This document shows positions 42,596-52,864 of a stretch of DNA of 64,000 nucleotides, piece after piece. The position numbers were made by a program, and so were the translations under genes. The notes under the pieces were generated by a model, which ran no database searches, was not told where the DNA came from, and worked only from the letters and a program-made list of their open reading frames with translations. Within the stretch, counting starts at the first letter, position 1, and every line of letters starts with the position of its first letter. Origin of the DNA: Myxococcus terminator_A. Lineage in GTDB: Bacteria > Myxococcota > Myxococcia > Myxococcales > Myxococcaceae. The stretch lies in NCBI GenBank assembly GCA_049194865.1, contig JBLZWL010000017.1, positions 31,607-95,606 on the forward strand. Reading direction: 5' to 3'.

Positions 42596-43048
42596 ATGGC
42601 CATGGGCAAGACACCGGGGTCCGGTGACGAAGGCGAAGAAGGTGTCTTCGCTGAAATCAACATCACCCCGCTCACCGACATCTTCCTCGTGCTGCTCATC
42701 ATCTTCATGGTGACCAGCTCCGTCATCGTCCAGCAGGGGCCCGGAGGCGGCGCCAAGGCGGGCCTCAAGGTGAACCTGCCCAAGGGCGGCGCCGCGGACG
42801 TCACCGCGCGCACCACGGACATGTCCGTCGCGGTGCTCGCGGATGGACGCTTCGTGGTCGCCGGCAACGTCGTCAGCCAGGACGAACTCCAGAAGGCCTT
42901 CGACGCCGCCAAGGTGAAGGACCCGGACACCGTCGTCATCGTCCAGGCCGACGAGGGCGTCCCCCACGGCACCGTCGTCCAGGTGATGGAGCTGGCGAAG
43001 AAGGCGGGCCTCGGTCAGCTCGCCATCGGCGTGCGCGAGGGCGAATAG
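42596..43048 (+). CDS. ExbD/TolR-family protein
   Basis: A 150-residue protein. A single transmembrane segment with the conserved Asp (EINITPLTDIFLVLLIIFMV; Asp about 28) is followed by a periplasmic domain with LADGRFVVAGNVVSQDELQK and VVIVQADEGVPHGTVVQVME. This is the standard ExbD/TolR architecture; the Asp carries protons. With the upstream ExbB-like protein it makes a complete energiser. The ATG is 19 bp after the previous stop. A large hairpin follows. Confidence 0.94.
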   Translation: MAMGKTPGSGDEGEEGVFAEINITPLTDIFLVLLIIFMVTSSVIVQQGPGGGAKAGLKVNLPKGGAADVTARTTDMSVAVLADGRFVVAGNVVSQDELQKAFDAAKVKDPDTVVIVQADEGVPHGTVVQVMELAKKAGLGQLAIGVREGE

Positions 43049-43084
43049 CCCCCGAGCCGCGGACGTCACACAACCCCCGCTGAA

Positions 43085-43135
43085 GAAACACGAAGGCCAC
43101 CTCGGGAGCGACTCCCCAGGTGGCCTCGGTGTTTC
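43085..43135. terminator. Bidirectional terminator between exbD-like and acyl-CoA dehydrogenase genes
   Basis: Inverted repeat with 18-nt arms (GAAACACGAAGGCCACCT / AGGTGGCCTCGGTGTTTC), 16 of 18 paired. The 15-nt loop can itself form a GGGAG/CTCCC stem. Located 37 bp after the + strand stop and 48 bp before the - strand stop, so it serves converging transcripts. Confidence 0.85.
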
Positions 43136-43182
43136 TGGAGGGCGCCCTTCAATCAGGGCGCCCCTTCAGACGATGTCGCGGC

Positions 43183-45027
<1,845 letters not shown>

Positions 45028-45149
45028 GGCCACTCCTGCGTGACGGCTCGCTGCCCGCCTTCGGTGGGAAGGCCTCGGGTCAGCGGCGCGAATGAGACAC
45101 AGGAAGTGTGGCGGTGACTGATTTTTGAGTCAACCCTGAATGACACCCT

Positions 45150-45183
45150 GCGTTGAGGGGCAACCCAGGCTGCCCCTCACCGC
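45150..45183. terminator. Hairpin after the dehydratase operon
   Basis: Stem TGAGGGGCA / TGCCCCTCA with an 8-nt loop (45154-45179), extended by a GCG/CGC clamp across one T-C mismatch. It is 15 bp beyond the MaoC-like stop on the - strand. No U-tract follows, so termination may be Rho-assisted. Confidence 0.6.
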
Positions 45184-45197
45184 AGACCGTCAAACAG

Positions 45198-45872
45198 CTA
45201 CTTCTTCGCCTTCTTGGCCGAGGGAAGCGTCGCCGTCTTGGCAGCGGGCTTCTCCCGGGGGACGGTCTTCTTGGACGAGGCACCAGCGCGGCGCTCGTCG
45301 GACTCGCCAGCCTCCTCGTCGACAGCCGAGGCCTCGCTCGAGCCTCCGCCAGTGGACGTGGCGGGGGCGGCGGCCAGGCTCTCCCGGGGCACTTCGATGA
45401 CGATGGGGGACTGGCCGGAGCGCTGCCGGTTCTCGTCCTCCAGGGAGTAGAAGAGCTGAATCTGCGCGCCGCCCTTCATCACCAGCTCGCCGCGCTGGTT
45501 CTCCGCCCACAGGTCGATGTCCACGAAGTAGCGGCCCGCGGTGCCGTGGCGGTTGCTCACCCGGCCCTTGCAGACGACGGTGTCACCCGGCCACACCATC
45601 TTGATGAAGCGCACGTTGTAGCGCCGCATCTGCCCGCCCCGGGCCCAGTCGCTGATGAGCTGGCCGAGCATGCCCATCACCAGCATGCCGGGGGCGTACA
45701 CGCTCGGCATGCCCACGCTCTTGGCGTAGAGCTCGTCGACGTGCACGGGGTTGTAGTCGCCGGAGGCACCCGCGTACCGGGACAGCTGGACACGGTCCAC
45801 CGGGGCCTTGGCCAGCGCCGGCAGCTCGTCTCCGACACGGATGGACTCGAAGTAGAGCTTGCGCGCGGGCAT
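45198..45872 (-). CDS. MaoC-like dehydratase, HadB-type catalytic subunit
   Basis: About 224 residues from ATG 45872 (AAGGAG 8 nt upstream). A hot-dog domain in the first ~145 residues contains the hydratase motif YAGASGDYNPVHVDE, with catalytic Asp and His. The C-terminal ~75 residues are a low-complexity Ala/Ser/Lys tail ending in KKAKK, absent from typical homologues. It dehydrates 3-hydroxyacyl-ACP or -CoA in fatty-acid metabolism. Its start overlaps the stop of the HadA-like gene, consistent with a heterodimer. Confidence 0.92.
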   Translation of the reverse strand: MPARKLYFESIRVGDELPALAKAPVDRVQLSRYAGASGDYNPVHVDELYAKSVGMPSVYAPGMLVMGMLGQLISDWARGGQMRRYNVRFIKMVWPGDTVVCKGRVSNRHGTAGRYFVDIDLWAENQRGELVMKGGAQIQLFYSLEDENRQRSGQSPIVIEVPRESLAAAPATSTGGGSSEASAVDEEAGESDERRAGASSKKTVPREKPAAKTATLPSAKKAKK

Positions 45873-46321
45873 CACGGGGTCTCCTTGGAGGCGCGGACCA
45901 CCAACGTCCGGCGGGCTCGGAACACCAGGTTGCCTTCCTCGTCGCGGCCTTCATCCTCGATGACAGCGATGTCCATCTTGCCGGACATGCCCTGTCGCTC
46001 GGAGACATCCGCCACGCGGGTGGAGACGTAGATGCGGTCCCCGGCGAAGATGGGCCGCTCGTAATCAAAGCCCTGTTCGGCGTGCAGCAGGCTTTTGATG
46101 CCCACGCCGAGCAGCTCCCTCAAGTCCGCGGCCGAATGAAAGGACGCGGGAAACGTGGGAGGCGCGATGATGGTGGGGTAACCGGAGGCCCGAGCGTACT
46201 CCTCGTCGTAGTAGATCGGGTTGTAGTCTCCGATGGCCTCCGCGAAGCGGCGGATGGCACCCTTCTCCACTTCGTTGAGCGTCGGCGGCGAGGCACGGCC
46301 GATCGCATTCTTGTCCAGCAT
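45872..46321 (-). CDS. MaoC N-terminal/FAS1-type dehydratase, HadA-like subunit
   Basis: A 149-residue hot-dog protein. The equivalent of the hydratase motif reads AIGDYNPIYYDEEYARASGY: Asp is present but the His is replaced, as in HadA/HadC subunits that bind substrate but lack the catalytic His. It is followed by PTIIAPPTFPASF and FDYERPIFAGDRIYV, typical of the family. It pairs with the HadB-like subunit downstream, with overlapping stop and start. In mycobacteria such pairs act in fatty-acid elongation (family knowledge). Confidence 0.92.
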   Translation of the reverse strand: MLDKNAIGRASPPTLNEVEKGAIRRFAEAIGDYNPIYYDEEYARASGYPTIIAPPTFPASFHSAADLRELLGVGIKSLLHAEQGFDYERPIFAGDRIYVSTRVADVSERQGMSGKMDIAVIEDEGRDEEGNLVFRARRTLVVRASKETP

Positions 46322-46337
46322 TATCCCTCTCCTGACT

Positions 46338-47339
46338 CTAACGTCCGGCCGGAAGCTCGAGCACCGTGAGGAGCCCTGCTTCCGCGGCCGTCAAGCGTGG
46401 CGCGGCATTCACCAGCGCATTCGCGGTGGCCCGGTCGCCTGCCACTCCCCCCGGGATTTCCAACACCAAACGAGGGTCCGCATCGATTTCAATGCGGTCC
46501 TTCGGGTCGTCAGCCCCTACGGCGATGGTCAGCTCCAGTCGTACCCTCTCCTGCCCGTCCTCCAACCCGACCACCGACTGGAACATGCCCGCCACCCGTC
46601 CCTTCTTCACGGCGAACGCGCCGCCCGAGATGTCCTCCTCGGCGAATACGGGGGCTACCTCTTCTTCGTAGTCATCACAATCCAACCCCAGGCCCAATGC
46701 CGCGAGTGCCGCCGACTCCACCAGCCCCACGTGGCCGAGCTGCTCACCATCCACCAACTCGAAGAACTCTTCCTCGGTCAGACCGGCGCCGACCTTGCGC
46801 TGCAGGGCCTCGCGGCGGGTGCGCGCGTCCACCACCCGGGTGACTGTCGCGCGCCGCACCGGGCCACACACCTGCCCCGCCGTGGCCACCAGTCTGTCCA
46901 GAACGAAACCCGGGTTGACGCCCGCGCCGACGATGGAGACCTCGGCGCGCTGCGCGGCGCGGTCCAGCTTGTCCGCCAGCTCCGGGTACTTCAGATAGGG
47001 AAAGGCCAGCTCCTCACAGGTGCTGGCAATCGGCAGGCCCAGCTTCAGCGCCGCCAGCAATTGGTCCATCACCTGCGGCAGCCGGGAGCCCGTCGCGTGC
47101 AGCAGCACTGCGCCCTTGCGGCGGCCCACTGCCTTCTCCAGCGAGTCCATCACCTTGACGCGCGGAGCGGGGCCTCCCAGCACGTCGCCCAACGGACGAC
47201 CCACAAGGGAGGCGTGGGTATCCACGGCCCCAATCAATTCCACTTCCGGGCAGGACAGGGCAGCTCTGGCAATCTCCTGCCCGATGAATCCCAGCCCCAT
47301 CACCACCACCGGCACCGGCCCTGCTGGGGCTCTAGCCAT
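46338..47339 (-). CDS. DapB-like NAD(P)-binding dehydrogenase
   Basis: A 333-residue protein. The N-terminal Rossmann fold has VVMGLGFIGQEIARAAL and ELIGAVDTHASLVGRPL; the middle has LLHATGSRLPQVMDQLLAAL and the C-terminal part GAGVNPGFVLDRLVATAGQV. This matches the dihydrodipicolinate-reductase-like group that includes 2,4-diaminopentanoate dehydrogenase, rather than the true DapB. Substrate unknown. It is 16 bp upstream of the HadA-like gene and may be in the same operon. Confidence 0.85.
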   Translation of the reverse strand: MARAPAGPVPVVVMGLGFIGQEIARAALSCPEVELIGAVDTHASLVGRPLGDVLGGPAPRVKVMDSLEKAVGRRKGAVLLHATGSRLPQVMDQLLAALKLGLPIASTCEELAFPYLKYPELADKLDRAAQRAEVSIVGAGVNPGFVLDRLVATAGQVCGPVRRATVTRVVDARTRREALQRKVGAGLTEEEFFELVDGEQLGHVGLVESAALAALGLGLDCDDYEEEVAPVFAEEDISGGAFAVKKGRVAGMFQSVVGLEDGQERVRLELTIAVGADDPKDRIEIDADPRLVLEIPGGVAGDRATANALVNAAPRLTAAEAGLLTVLELPAGR

Positions 47340-47514
47340 CGGAGATTGCTCCAGGATTCCAAGGGGTTAGCGTTGAAACGCAGCCTTGCCGCGCACCATA
47401 AATCACACCTTGGCGAGCAGGCAAGCATCACTTGGTTCTACCACTCTTGCCGCTAGCAAGAACCTCCAAGGATTTCCGGGGCTTGCATGCGCAAAACCTG
47501 CACAGGGCCCCTAT

Positions 47515-47541
47515 TTGGGCGCAAGGCAAGGCGTGTATAAC
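47515..47541 (+). promoter_or_regulatory. Possible sigma-70-type promoter of the receiver-HD gene
   Basis: TTGGGC (47515-47520) and TATAAC (47536-47541) with a 15-bp spacer, shorter than the ideal 17. TATAAC is close to the -10 consensus. It is 38 bp before the ATG at 47580. Sequence match only. Confidence 0.3.
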
Positions 47542-47579
47542 GAATGACAGGCCCGCGACCTCCCCGGAGATCCTCCAAC

Positions 47580-48695
47580 ATGGACCGCATCCTCGTGGTG
47601 GATGACGACGTGCTCATCCTCGCCGCGCTCTCCCGGATCCTCCAGACGGAAGGCTATGACGTCGTCACCTACAGCGACCCGGCCCTGGCCGCTCGCGAGG
47701 TGGGCTTCAGCGTCGTGCTGACGGACTTCATGATGCCGTACCTCAACGGCATCGAGCTGCTGGGCGTCCTCCGAGAGAAGAACCCGAAGGCCGTGCGGCT
47801 GATGCTGACGGCGGCGGCGGACTTCCGCACCGCGTCCGAGGCGGTGAACCGGGGCGAGGTGTTCCGGCTGCTCGGCAAGCCCTGGTCGCTCAGCGAGCTG
47901 ACGAGCAGCGTGCGGCAGGCGGTGGAGCACTACCGACTGGTGGAGGCCAACGAGCGGCTGACGCGCGAGGTGGCGGACAAGAACGCGGAGCTGGTGGCCA
48001 TCAACCAGGACCTGGAGCGTCGGGTGGTGGAGCGCACCACGGGCCTCTTGGACGGCCTCATCAGCGCGCTGGACTACCGCGACACGGAGACGCAGTGGCA
48101 CTCGCGTCGCGTGGCGCTCTACTCGCGCAGGCTGGCGGAGGAAGTGGGCCTGGCCGGGGCCGCGCTGGACGTGGTGGAGCAGGGAGCGCTCTTGCACGAC
48201 ATCGGCAAGATTGGCGTGCGCGACTCCATCCTGCTCAAGCCCGGACCGCTGACGCCGGACGAATGGGTGGAGATGCGCAAGCACCCGGAGTTCGGCTACC
48301 GGATGATGGGCAAGATGCCGTACCTGCACGAGGCGGCGCTCATCGTCCTCCAGCACCAGGAGCGCTGGGACGGCAAGGGCTACCCGCAGCAGCTCGCCGC
48401 CGAGGACATCTGCATCGGCGCGCGCATCTTCAGTCTGGCCGACACGGTGGACGCCATTACGTCGGACCGGCCCTATCGCAAGGGTCGGCCCATGAGCGTG
48501 GCCCGGGACGAGATTCGTCGCTGCTCGGGCACGCAGTTCGACCCGAACCTCGCGGACGCCTTCCTGCGCATTCCAGAGACGGAGTGGCAGCGCATCCGCA
48601 ACCAGGTGGAGGCGCTGGAGGAAGAGGAGAACCAGCGCTGGCGCAGCCACCCGCTCGGCCCCCAGGCGTCGCTGACGCGAGCCAGCGGCGCCTGA
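47580..48695 (+). CDS. Response regulator with HD-GYP-type phosphodiesterase domain
   Basis: A 371-residue protein from ATG 47580. A receiver domain (about 1-120) has RILVVDDDVLILAAL, phospho-acceptor Asp in VVLTDFMMPYLNG and Lys in LLGKPWSLSE. A coiled coil of about 40 residues (VADKNAELVAINQDLERR) leads to an HD-GYP domain (about 165-340) with HSRRVALYSRRLAEEVG, LLHDIGKIGV, KHPEFGYRMM, LQHQERWDGKGYP and LADTVDAITSDRPYR. HD and GYP residues are all present, so it probably hydrolyses c-di-GMP under phosphorylation control. It stands alone, 240 bp after the DapB-like gene, divergently transcribed. Confidence 0.94.
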   Translation: MDRILVVDDDVLILAALSRILQTEGYDVVTYSDPALAAREVGFSVVLTDFMMPYLNGIELLGVLREKNPKAVRLMLTAAADFRTASEAVNRGEVFRLLGKPWSLSELTSSVRQAVEHYRLVEANERLTREVADKNAELVAINQDLERRVVERTTGLLDGLISALDYRDTETQWHSRRVALYSRRLAEEVGLAGAALDVVEQGALLHDIGKIGVRDSILLKPGPLTPDEWVEMRKHPEFGYRMMGKMPYLHEAALIVLQHQERWDGKGYPQQLAAEDICIGARIFSLADTVDAITSDRPYRKGRPMSVARDEIRRCSGTQFDPNLADAFLRIPETEWQRIRNQVEALEEEENQRWRSHPLGPQASLTRASGA

Positions 48696-48702
48696 CCTCA
48701 CC

Positions 48703-50850
48703 TCACGGGGCCAGCGTCACCGCGCTGACCTCCCGGATGACGTCGCCTTCCAAGAGCGCGTCCACCACGTCCAGCCCTGACACCACCTCGCCAAAGGCCG
48801 TGTAGCGGCCGTCCAGGTGCGGCTGCGGCGCGTGCGTGAAGAAGAACTGGCTGCCTCCGGTGTCCTTCCCCGACAGCGCCATGCCGAGCACGCCGCGCAG
48901 ATAGGGCCGGCGGGTCATCTCGCAGCGGATGGAGTGTCCCGGACCGCCCTCCCCGTCCCCGCGCGGGTCTCCGCCCTGCGCGACGAAGTCCGGCACCACG
49001 CGGTGGAAGGTGATGCCGTTGAAGTAGCCCTTGCGCGCCAGGGCGAACAGGTTGCCCGACGTGAGCGGCGCCTCGGCGGCGTCGAGCCGCACGGTGATGT
49101 CGCCCTTCTCCGTGCGCAGCACCAGCGCGGCATCCTTGGGCGCGGGCTCCGGACGGAAGGCGTACGGAGGAAGCTCCACGCGCTCGGAGCGCACGGGCTG
49201 GCCGGTGAGCTGGGTGAGGGCCTCGGCGGCCACGCGGCGCACGTTGGCGTGAGGCAGCGTCAACCACTGCTTCATGCGCGCCTCGGTGCCCGGAGTCTGG
49301 AGCGCGACGAGCGCGCCCGCCACGGGGTCCGCGAGGTCCGGCTCGGAGGGCACGCGGTCCGCCAGCGCCTCCAGGTCCGGGAACGCCCCGGGAGCCTTCA
49401 GCTTGCCCAGCGTCGCGGCGGCCGCGCCGGCCACCACCAGGTCCTCGCTTCGCAAGAGCGGAGCCACCGCCGTCGCCGCTCGGAGCACGGGGCGCTCGGC
49501 GAGGACCTCCATCGCCGTGAGCCGCACGCGCGCCGACGGGTGGCGCAGGTAGCCCACCGCGAAGTCAGCGGGCGTCTTCTTCGGAGAGAGCGCCACCTCG
49601 CGCAGGCCCAGGGCCAGGCGCCGCTCATCGGACACCCGGCCGAAGCCGCAGTTCAACGTGTCCGCCACCACGCCGCGCTGACGGTCCGACGCCGCCGCCA
49701 GCCGACAGTCGAGCCACCCCAGGTCCGCGCGCGCCACATCCGACGCCGCGCCCCGCTCCGCGTCCGCCAGCGCGAGCCGGAGCGACACGAGCAACGGCGC
49801 GCCGAACTCCGGCAGGCCCTGCTGCGCCAGCGCCATCAGCGGGTGGCCGTCCGCGGAGCGTGCCAGCGTCTCCACACGCGGCGCCGCGCCCGTGGGCATC
49901 GGCGTCTCCATCCCCCGCGCCACGCGCTTCGCTCGGGGCACCAGCGCCTCGAGGGCGTCCAGCGGCGCGCAAGGCCCACCACACGTGGCCGCGAGCTTCG
50001 CCAGCGAGCGCGCCGCCTCCGCCGCCACGCGAGGCACCGTGTCGTCCAGCATTCGTCCCAGGACCACCGCGTCCTCCGGCCCACCCACGTCACCGAAGGC
50101 CTTCACGCACAGGCCGCGCACGTCCGCGTCCTCGTCCGACAGACACGCGCGCAGCGTCGGCAGGCTCTCCGCGCGCTTCGCCGTGGCCAGGAGGTATGCG
50201 CCACCATACCGGGCCGCCACGGGCCGCCCCGCCGCCATCAGCGCCCGCGCGGAAGCCAGGGGCACGTCCTTCACCACCGCCGCACCACCGCGTCGCGCCG
50301 CCACGCCCAGCGCCAGCGCCGCCCGCCCCGCCGTCTCGACGTCCTCGCCCTGAAGCCGCTGGACGAGTCGCGCCAGCGTGTCCGCCGTCGCCAGCCGCCC
50401 CAGGGAGTCGAGCTGCGCGGCACGCACCGCCGCGTCGCGCTCCTCCGCCTCGGCCGCCAGCAAGGGCGTCGCCAGGCTCGCCCGCTCGGCCTCCGTGAGC
50501 GGCTCCCAGGAGAGCGCCAGCTCGCCCGCCGCGAAGGCCGCCTCGCCTCGGACCATGGCCTCCGAGTCCTTCAAGCCGGCGACGACCGCGTCCAGCGTGG
50601 CCACGTCCTGGATGCGAGCCAGCGCGCGCAGGGCCCGCGCCCGGACGCGAGGATCCGGCGCCCCGGTGACCAGCGCCACCAGTTGCCCCTCGCCGAGCGA
50701 GCGACGGTCCTCCCAGTCGCGGATTCGGGCCATCACCTCCGCGTCGGGCGGGTCCGCATCAGGGCCCGGCACGGCGCGGACACAACCGGAGACGAGGACG
50801 AGGAGGGCCAGACAGACGCTTGGGAGTCGGACGGGGCTCGGGCGGCTCAT
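48703..50850 (-). CDS. HEAT-repeat lipoprotein with C-terminal cyclophilin-type peptidyl-prolyl isomerase
   Basis: A 715-residue protein from ATG 50850. The N-terminus has a lipoprotein signal (CLALLVLVSGC). A long HEAT/Armadillo-like region follows (about 30-560) with repeats such as VRGEAAFAAGELALSWE, VRGLCVKAFGDVGG and VRLTAMEVLAERPVLR. The C-terminal ~150 residues form a cyclophilin: ITFHRVVPDFVAQGGDP, GVLGMALSGKDTGGSQFFF and DGRYTAFGEVVSGLDVVD, with the catalytic Arg, Phe and Gln conserved. The fusion places a foldase on a membrane-anchored scaffold, probably periplasmic. No partner gene is adjacent. Confidence 0.93.
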   Translation of the reverse strand: MSRPSPVRLPSVCLALLVLVSGCVRAVPGPDADPPDAEVMARIRDWEDRRSLGEGQLVALVTGAPDPRVRARALRALARIQDVATLDAVVAGLKDSEAMVRGEAAFAAGELALSWEPLTEAERASLATPLLAAEAEERDAAVRAAQLDSLGRLATADTLARLVQRLQGEDVETAGRAALALGVAARRGGAAVVKDVPLASARALMAAGRPVAARYGGAYLLATAKRAESLPTLRACLSDEDADVRGLCVKAFGDVGGPEDAVVLGRMLDDTVPRVAAEAARSLAKLAATCGGPCAPLDALEALVPRAKRVARGMETPMPTGAAPRVETLARSADGHPLMALAQQGLPEFGAPLLVSLRLALADAERGAASDVARADLGWLDCRLAAASDRQRGVVADTLNCGFGRVSDERRLALGLREVALSPKKTPADFAVGYLRHPSARVRLTAMEVLAERPVLRAATAVAPLLRSEDLVVAGAAAATLGKLKAPGAFPDLEALADRVPSEPDLADPVAGALVALQTPGTEARMKQWLTLPHANVRRVAAEALTQLTGQPVRSERVELPPYAFRPEPAPKDAALVLRTEKGDITVRLDAAEAPLTSGNLFALARKGYFNGITFHRVVPDFVAQGGDPRGDGEGGPGHSIRCEMTRRPYLRGVLGMALSGKDTGGSQFFFTHAPQPHLDGRYTAFGEVVSGLDVVDALLEGDVIREVSAVTLAP

Positions 50851-50956
50851 GCGCTGGGGCCTAGGCCAATTCCCCGCGAAAATCCAGGGGTTAGGCGGCG
50901 CGCCGTTTGACACGCGCGGCCCTGGGCTCCGAAGATGGGGGCTCGCATCTCTCAGC

Positions 50957-50961
50957 AGGAG
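50957..50961 (+). promoter_or_regulatory. Shine-Dalgarno deciding a CTG start
   Basis: AGGAG ends 8 nt before CTG 50970-50972, which is in frame and begins just before the LNCPGCG zinc-ribbon. The only upstream in-frame candidate, TTG 50907, has no strong ribosome site close by. Confidence 0.5.
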
Positions 50962-50969
50962 CGCTGGTC

Positions 50970-51860
50970 CTGAACTGCCCTGGCTGCGGCTCGAAGGTAG
51001 CCGCCGACGCATCCATCTGTTCCGTCTGCGATTACATCATCGACAGCTCGTTCCTCTCCTCGGAGCCACCTGCTGACAACGATGAGGAATCCACGGGCGC
51101 GAGCCAAGATCCTCGTCCACCGCCCCCCAAGCCCGCGCCCGCCCGTCCGAGACCGGCGGGCAAGTCCGGCCTCAGGCCCGCCGTCGCGCCCAGCGCGGAC
51201 GCCACCAACGTCAAGAGCGTGCAGGACATCGCCCGTGGCGCGCCTCAGCGAGCCAGCCGCCCCGCGCCCGCGACTCGCGCCGCGCCGAACACCGCCCCCA
51301 AGCGCGCCGCGCCCGCTCCCGCTCCCGTCGCTCCTGTACCGGAGCCCCGGGCGCGCAGGGAGCAGCGGGACGACGAGGAGAACGGCAACGCCATCGTCGA
51401 CCCCGACGAGCTCATGCAGGACGCCAGGGAGCTGATGGGGGCGATGAGCGCCGGCGACAAGATTGCCTTCTATGGCGCGGGGCTGGTCGTCCTCTCGTGC
51501 TTCACCCCGTGGAAGGAGACAGCGGCGGACGGTGACGCCCTGGGACTGATGAGCACGGGCGTCGGTGCGTTCGTGCTCGCGGTGATGGTGATGGTGGCCA
51601 TCGGCATCCGGGCGCGCAGCTCGTTCCCCAACCTCAATCCCGTGGTGCCGTGGATGGGGCAGCTGTTCACCACGTTCCTGTGCCTCATCTGGTGCATCGT
51701 GTTCATCAAGGTGTCCTCGGACACGACGCTGGTGCCCACGCCCATCGGCAACGCGGAGATGATGAACTCCTCGCCCAGCTTCGGCGTCTTCATCGGCCTG
51801 CTGGGCTCCGTGGCCGCGCTCATCGGCGCGTTCCTCGGACTCAAGACCAAGAACGACTGA
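50970..51860 (+). CDS. Zinc-ribbon membrane protein; probable CTG start
   Basis: About 296 residues from CTG 50970, or 317 from TTG 50907. The protein starts with a zinc-ribbon (NCPGCGSKVAADASICSVCD), then an acidic, Pro/Ala-rich linker of about 120 residues, a short helix (DPDELMQDARELMGAMSAGD), and four hydrophobic segments (IAFYGAGLVVLSCFTP, GVGAFVLAVMVMVAIGI, LFTTFLCLIWCIVFIKV, FGVFIGLLGSVAALIGAFLG). This is a double-zinc-ribbon membrane architecture common in myxobacteria; function unknown. It precedes the MoxR/DUF58 pair by 68 bp. Confidence 0.85.
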   Translation: MNCPGCGSKVAADASICSVCDYIIDSSFLSSEPPADNDEESTGASQDPRPPPPKPAPARPRPAGKSGLRPAVAPSADATNVKSVQDIARGAPQRASRPAPATRAAPNTAPKRAAPAPAPVAPVPEPRARREQRDDEENGNAIVDPDELMQDARELMGAMSAGDKIAFYGAGLVVLSCFTPWKETAADGDALGLMSTGVGAFVLAVMVMVAIGIRARSSFPNLNPVVPWMGQLFTTFLCLIWCIVFIKVSSDTTLVPTPIGNAEMMNSSPSFGVFIGLLGSVAALIGAFLGLKTKND

Positions 51861-51928
51861 CGACACGGCGCGCGCGCCACGAAAGTGGTGCCGCGCGACT
51901 CGACGGCGGTCTACCGTTCCCCGCCACC

Positions 51929-52864
51929 ATGTCCGACGCCACTCCCCTCGCCCGCCTCACCGCCGCGCTCGCCGGCACCGTCTTCGGCCAGCCTCGTGTG
52001 CTCGCCGACCTGGTGACCGCCTTCCTGGCGCGCGGCCACGTCCTGCTCGAAGGCGTGCCCGGCGTGGCGAAGACGCTCACCGCGCGCAGCATGGCCGGAG
52101 CCCTGGGGCTGCTCTTCACGCGCATCCAGTTCACCCCGGACCTGATGCCGGCGGACATCCTCGGCACCAACATCTTCCAGCCGCAGGACAACGCCTTCCG
52201 CCTGGTGAAGGGCCCCATCTTCACGGAGGTCCTCGTCGCCGACGAAATCAACCGCACCCCGCCCAAGGCCCAGGCCGCGCTGCTGGAGGCCATGGAGGAG
52301 CGCCAGGTCACCATCGACGGCGTCACCCACCCGCTGCCGCCGCACTTCTTCGTCGTCGCCACGCAGAACCCCCTGGAGCTGGAGGGCACCTATCCCCTGC
52401 CCGAGGCCCAGCTCGACCGCTTCCTGATGCGCATTCGCGTGGGCTATCCGGACTCCGACTCCGAGACGACCATGCTGCGAGCCTTCCACCAGCGCGAGGG
52501 ACGGCCGCCCTCCGTGGACCGCGTGCTGGACGCGCCCACGCTCATGGAGCTGCAGGCCCGCGCGGCCCGCGTCACCTGCGACGACTCCATCCTCCAGTAC
52601 GTCGTCGCCGTGGTGCGGGACACACGCGCCAACCCCCGCGTGCGCCTGGGCGCGAGCCCCCGCGCGGCGCAGGCGCTCCTGGCCGCGTCCAAGGCCCGCG
52701 CGGCGCTGATGGGCAATGACTTCGTCACCCCCGACGACGTGAAGGGCGCGGCGGGCAGCGTGCTCAATCACCGCCTGCTCCTCAAGGCCGAGGCCGAGGT
52801 GGAAGGCGTCACCGCGGACGACGTGCTGAAGCAGACGCTCGAGCGGGTCCGGGTCCCCCGGTGA
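51929..52864 (+). CDS. MoxR-type AAA+ ATPase
   Basis: A 311-residue MoxR-family ATPase. Walker A is GVPGVAKT (LLEGVPGVAKTLTARSMA), Walker B is VLVADEINRTPPKAQAALLE, sensor 1 is FFVVATQNPLELEGTYPLPE and the arginine finger lies in AQLDRFLMRI. It assists maturation of partner proteins, often with a DUF58 protein and metal or vWA domains. The stop overlaps the DUF58 start by 4 nt. Confidence 0.95.
   Translation: MSDATPLARLTAALAGTVFGQPRVLADLVTAFLARGHVLLEGVPGVAKTLTARSMAGALGLLFTRIQFTPDLMPADILGTNIFQPQDNAFRLVKGPIFTEVLVADEINRTPPKAQAALLEAMEERQVTIDGVTHPLPPHFFVVATQNPLELEGTYPLPEAQLDRFLMRIRVGYPDSDSETTMLRAFHQREGRPPSVDRVLDAPTLMELQARAARVTCDDSILQYVVAVVRDTRANPRVRLGASPRAAQALLAASKARAALMGNDFVTPDDVKGAAGSVLNHRLLLKAEAEVEGVTADDVLKQTLERVRVPR

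Noticed and set aside
48817..50910. 697-residue open frame on the + strand
   Set aside because: Antisense to the HEAT-cyclophilin gene; Arg/His/Gln-rich, typical of high-GC shadows.
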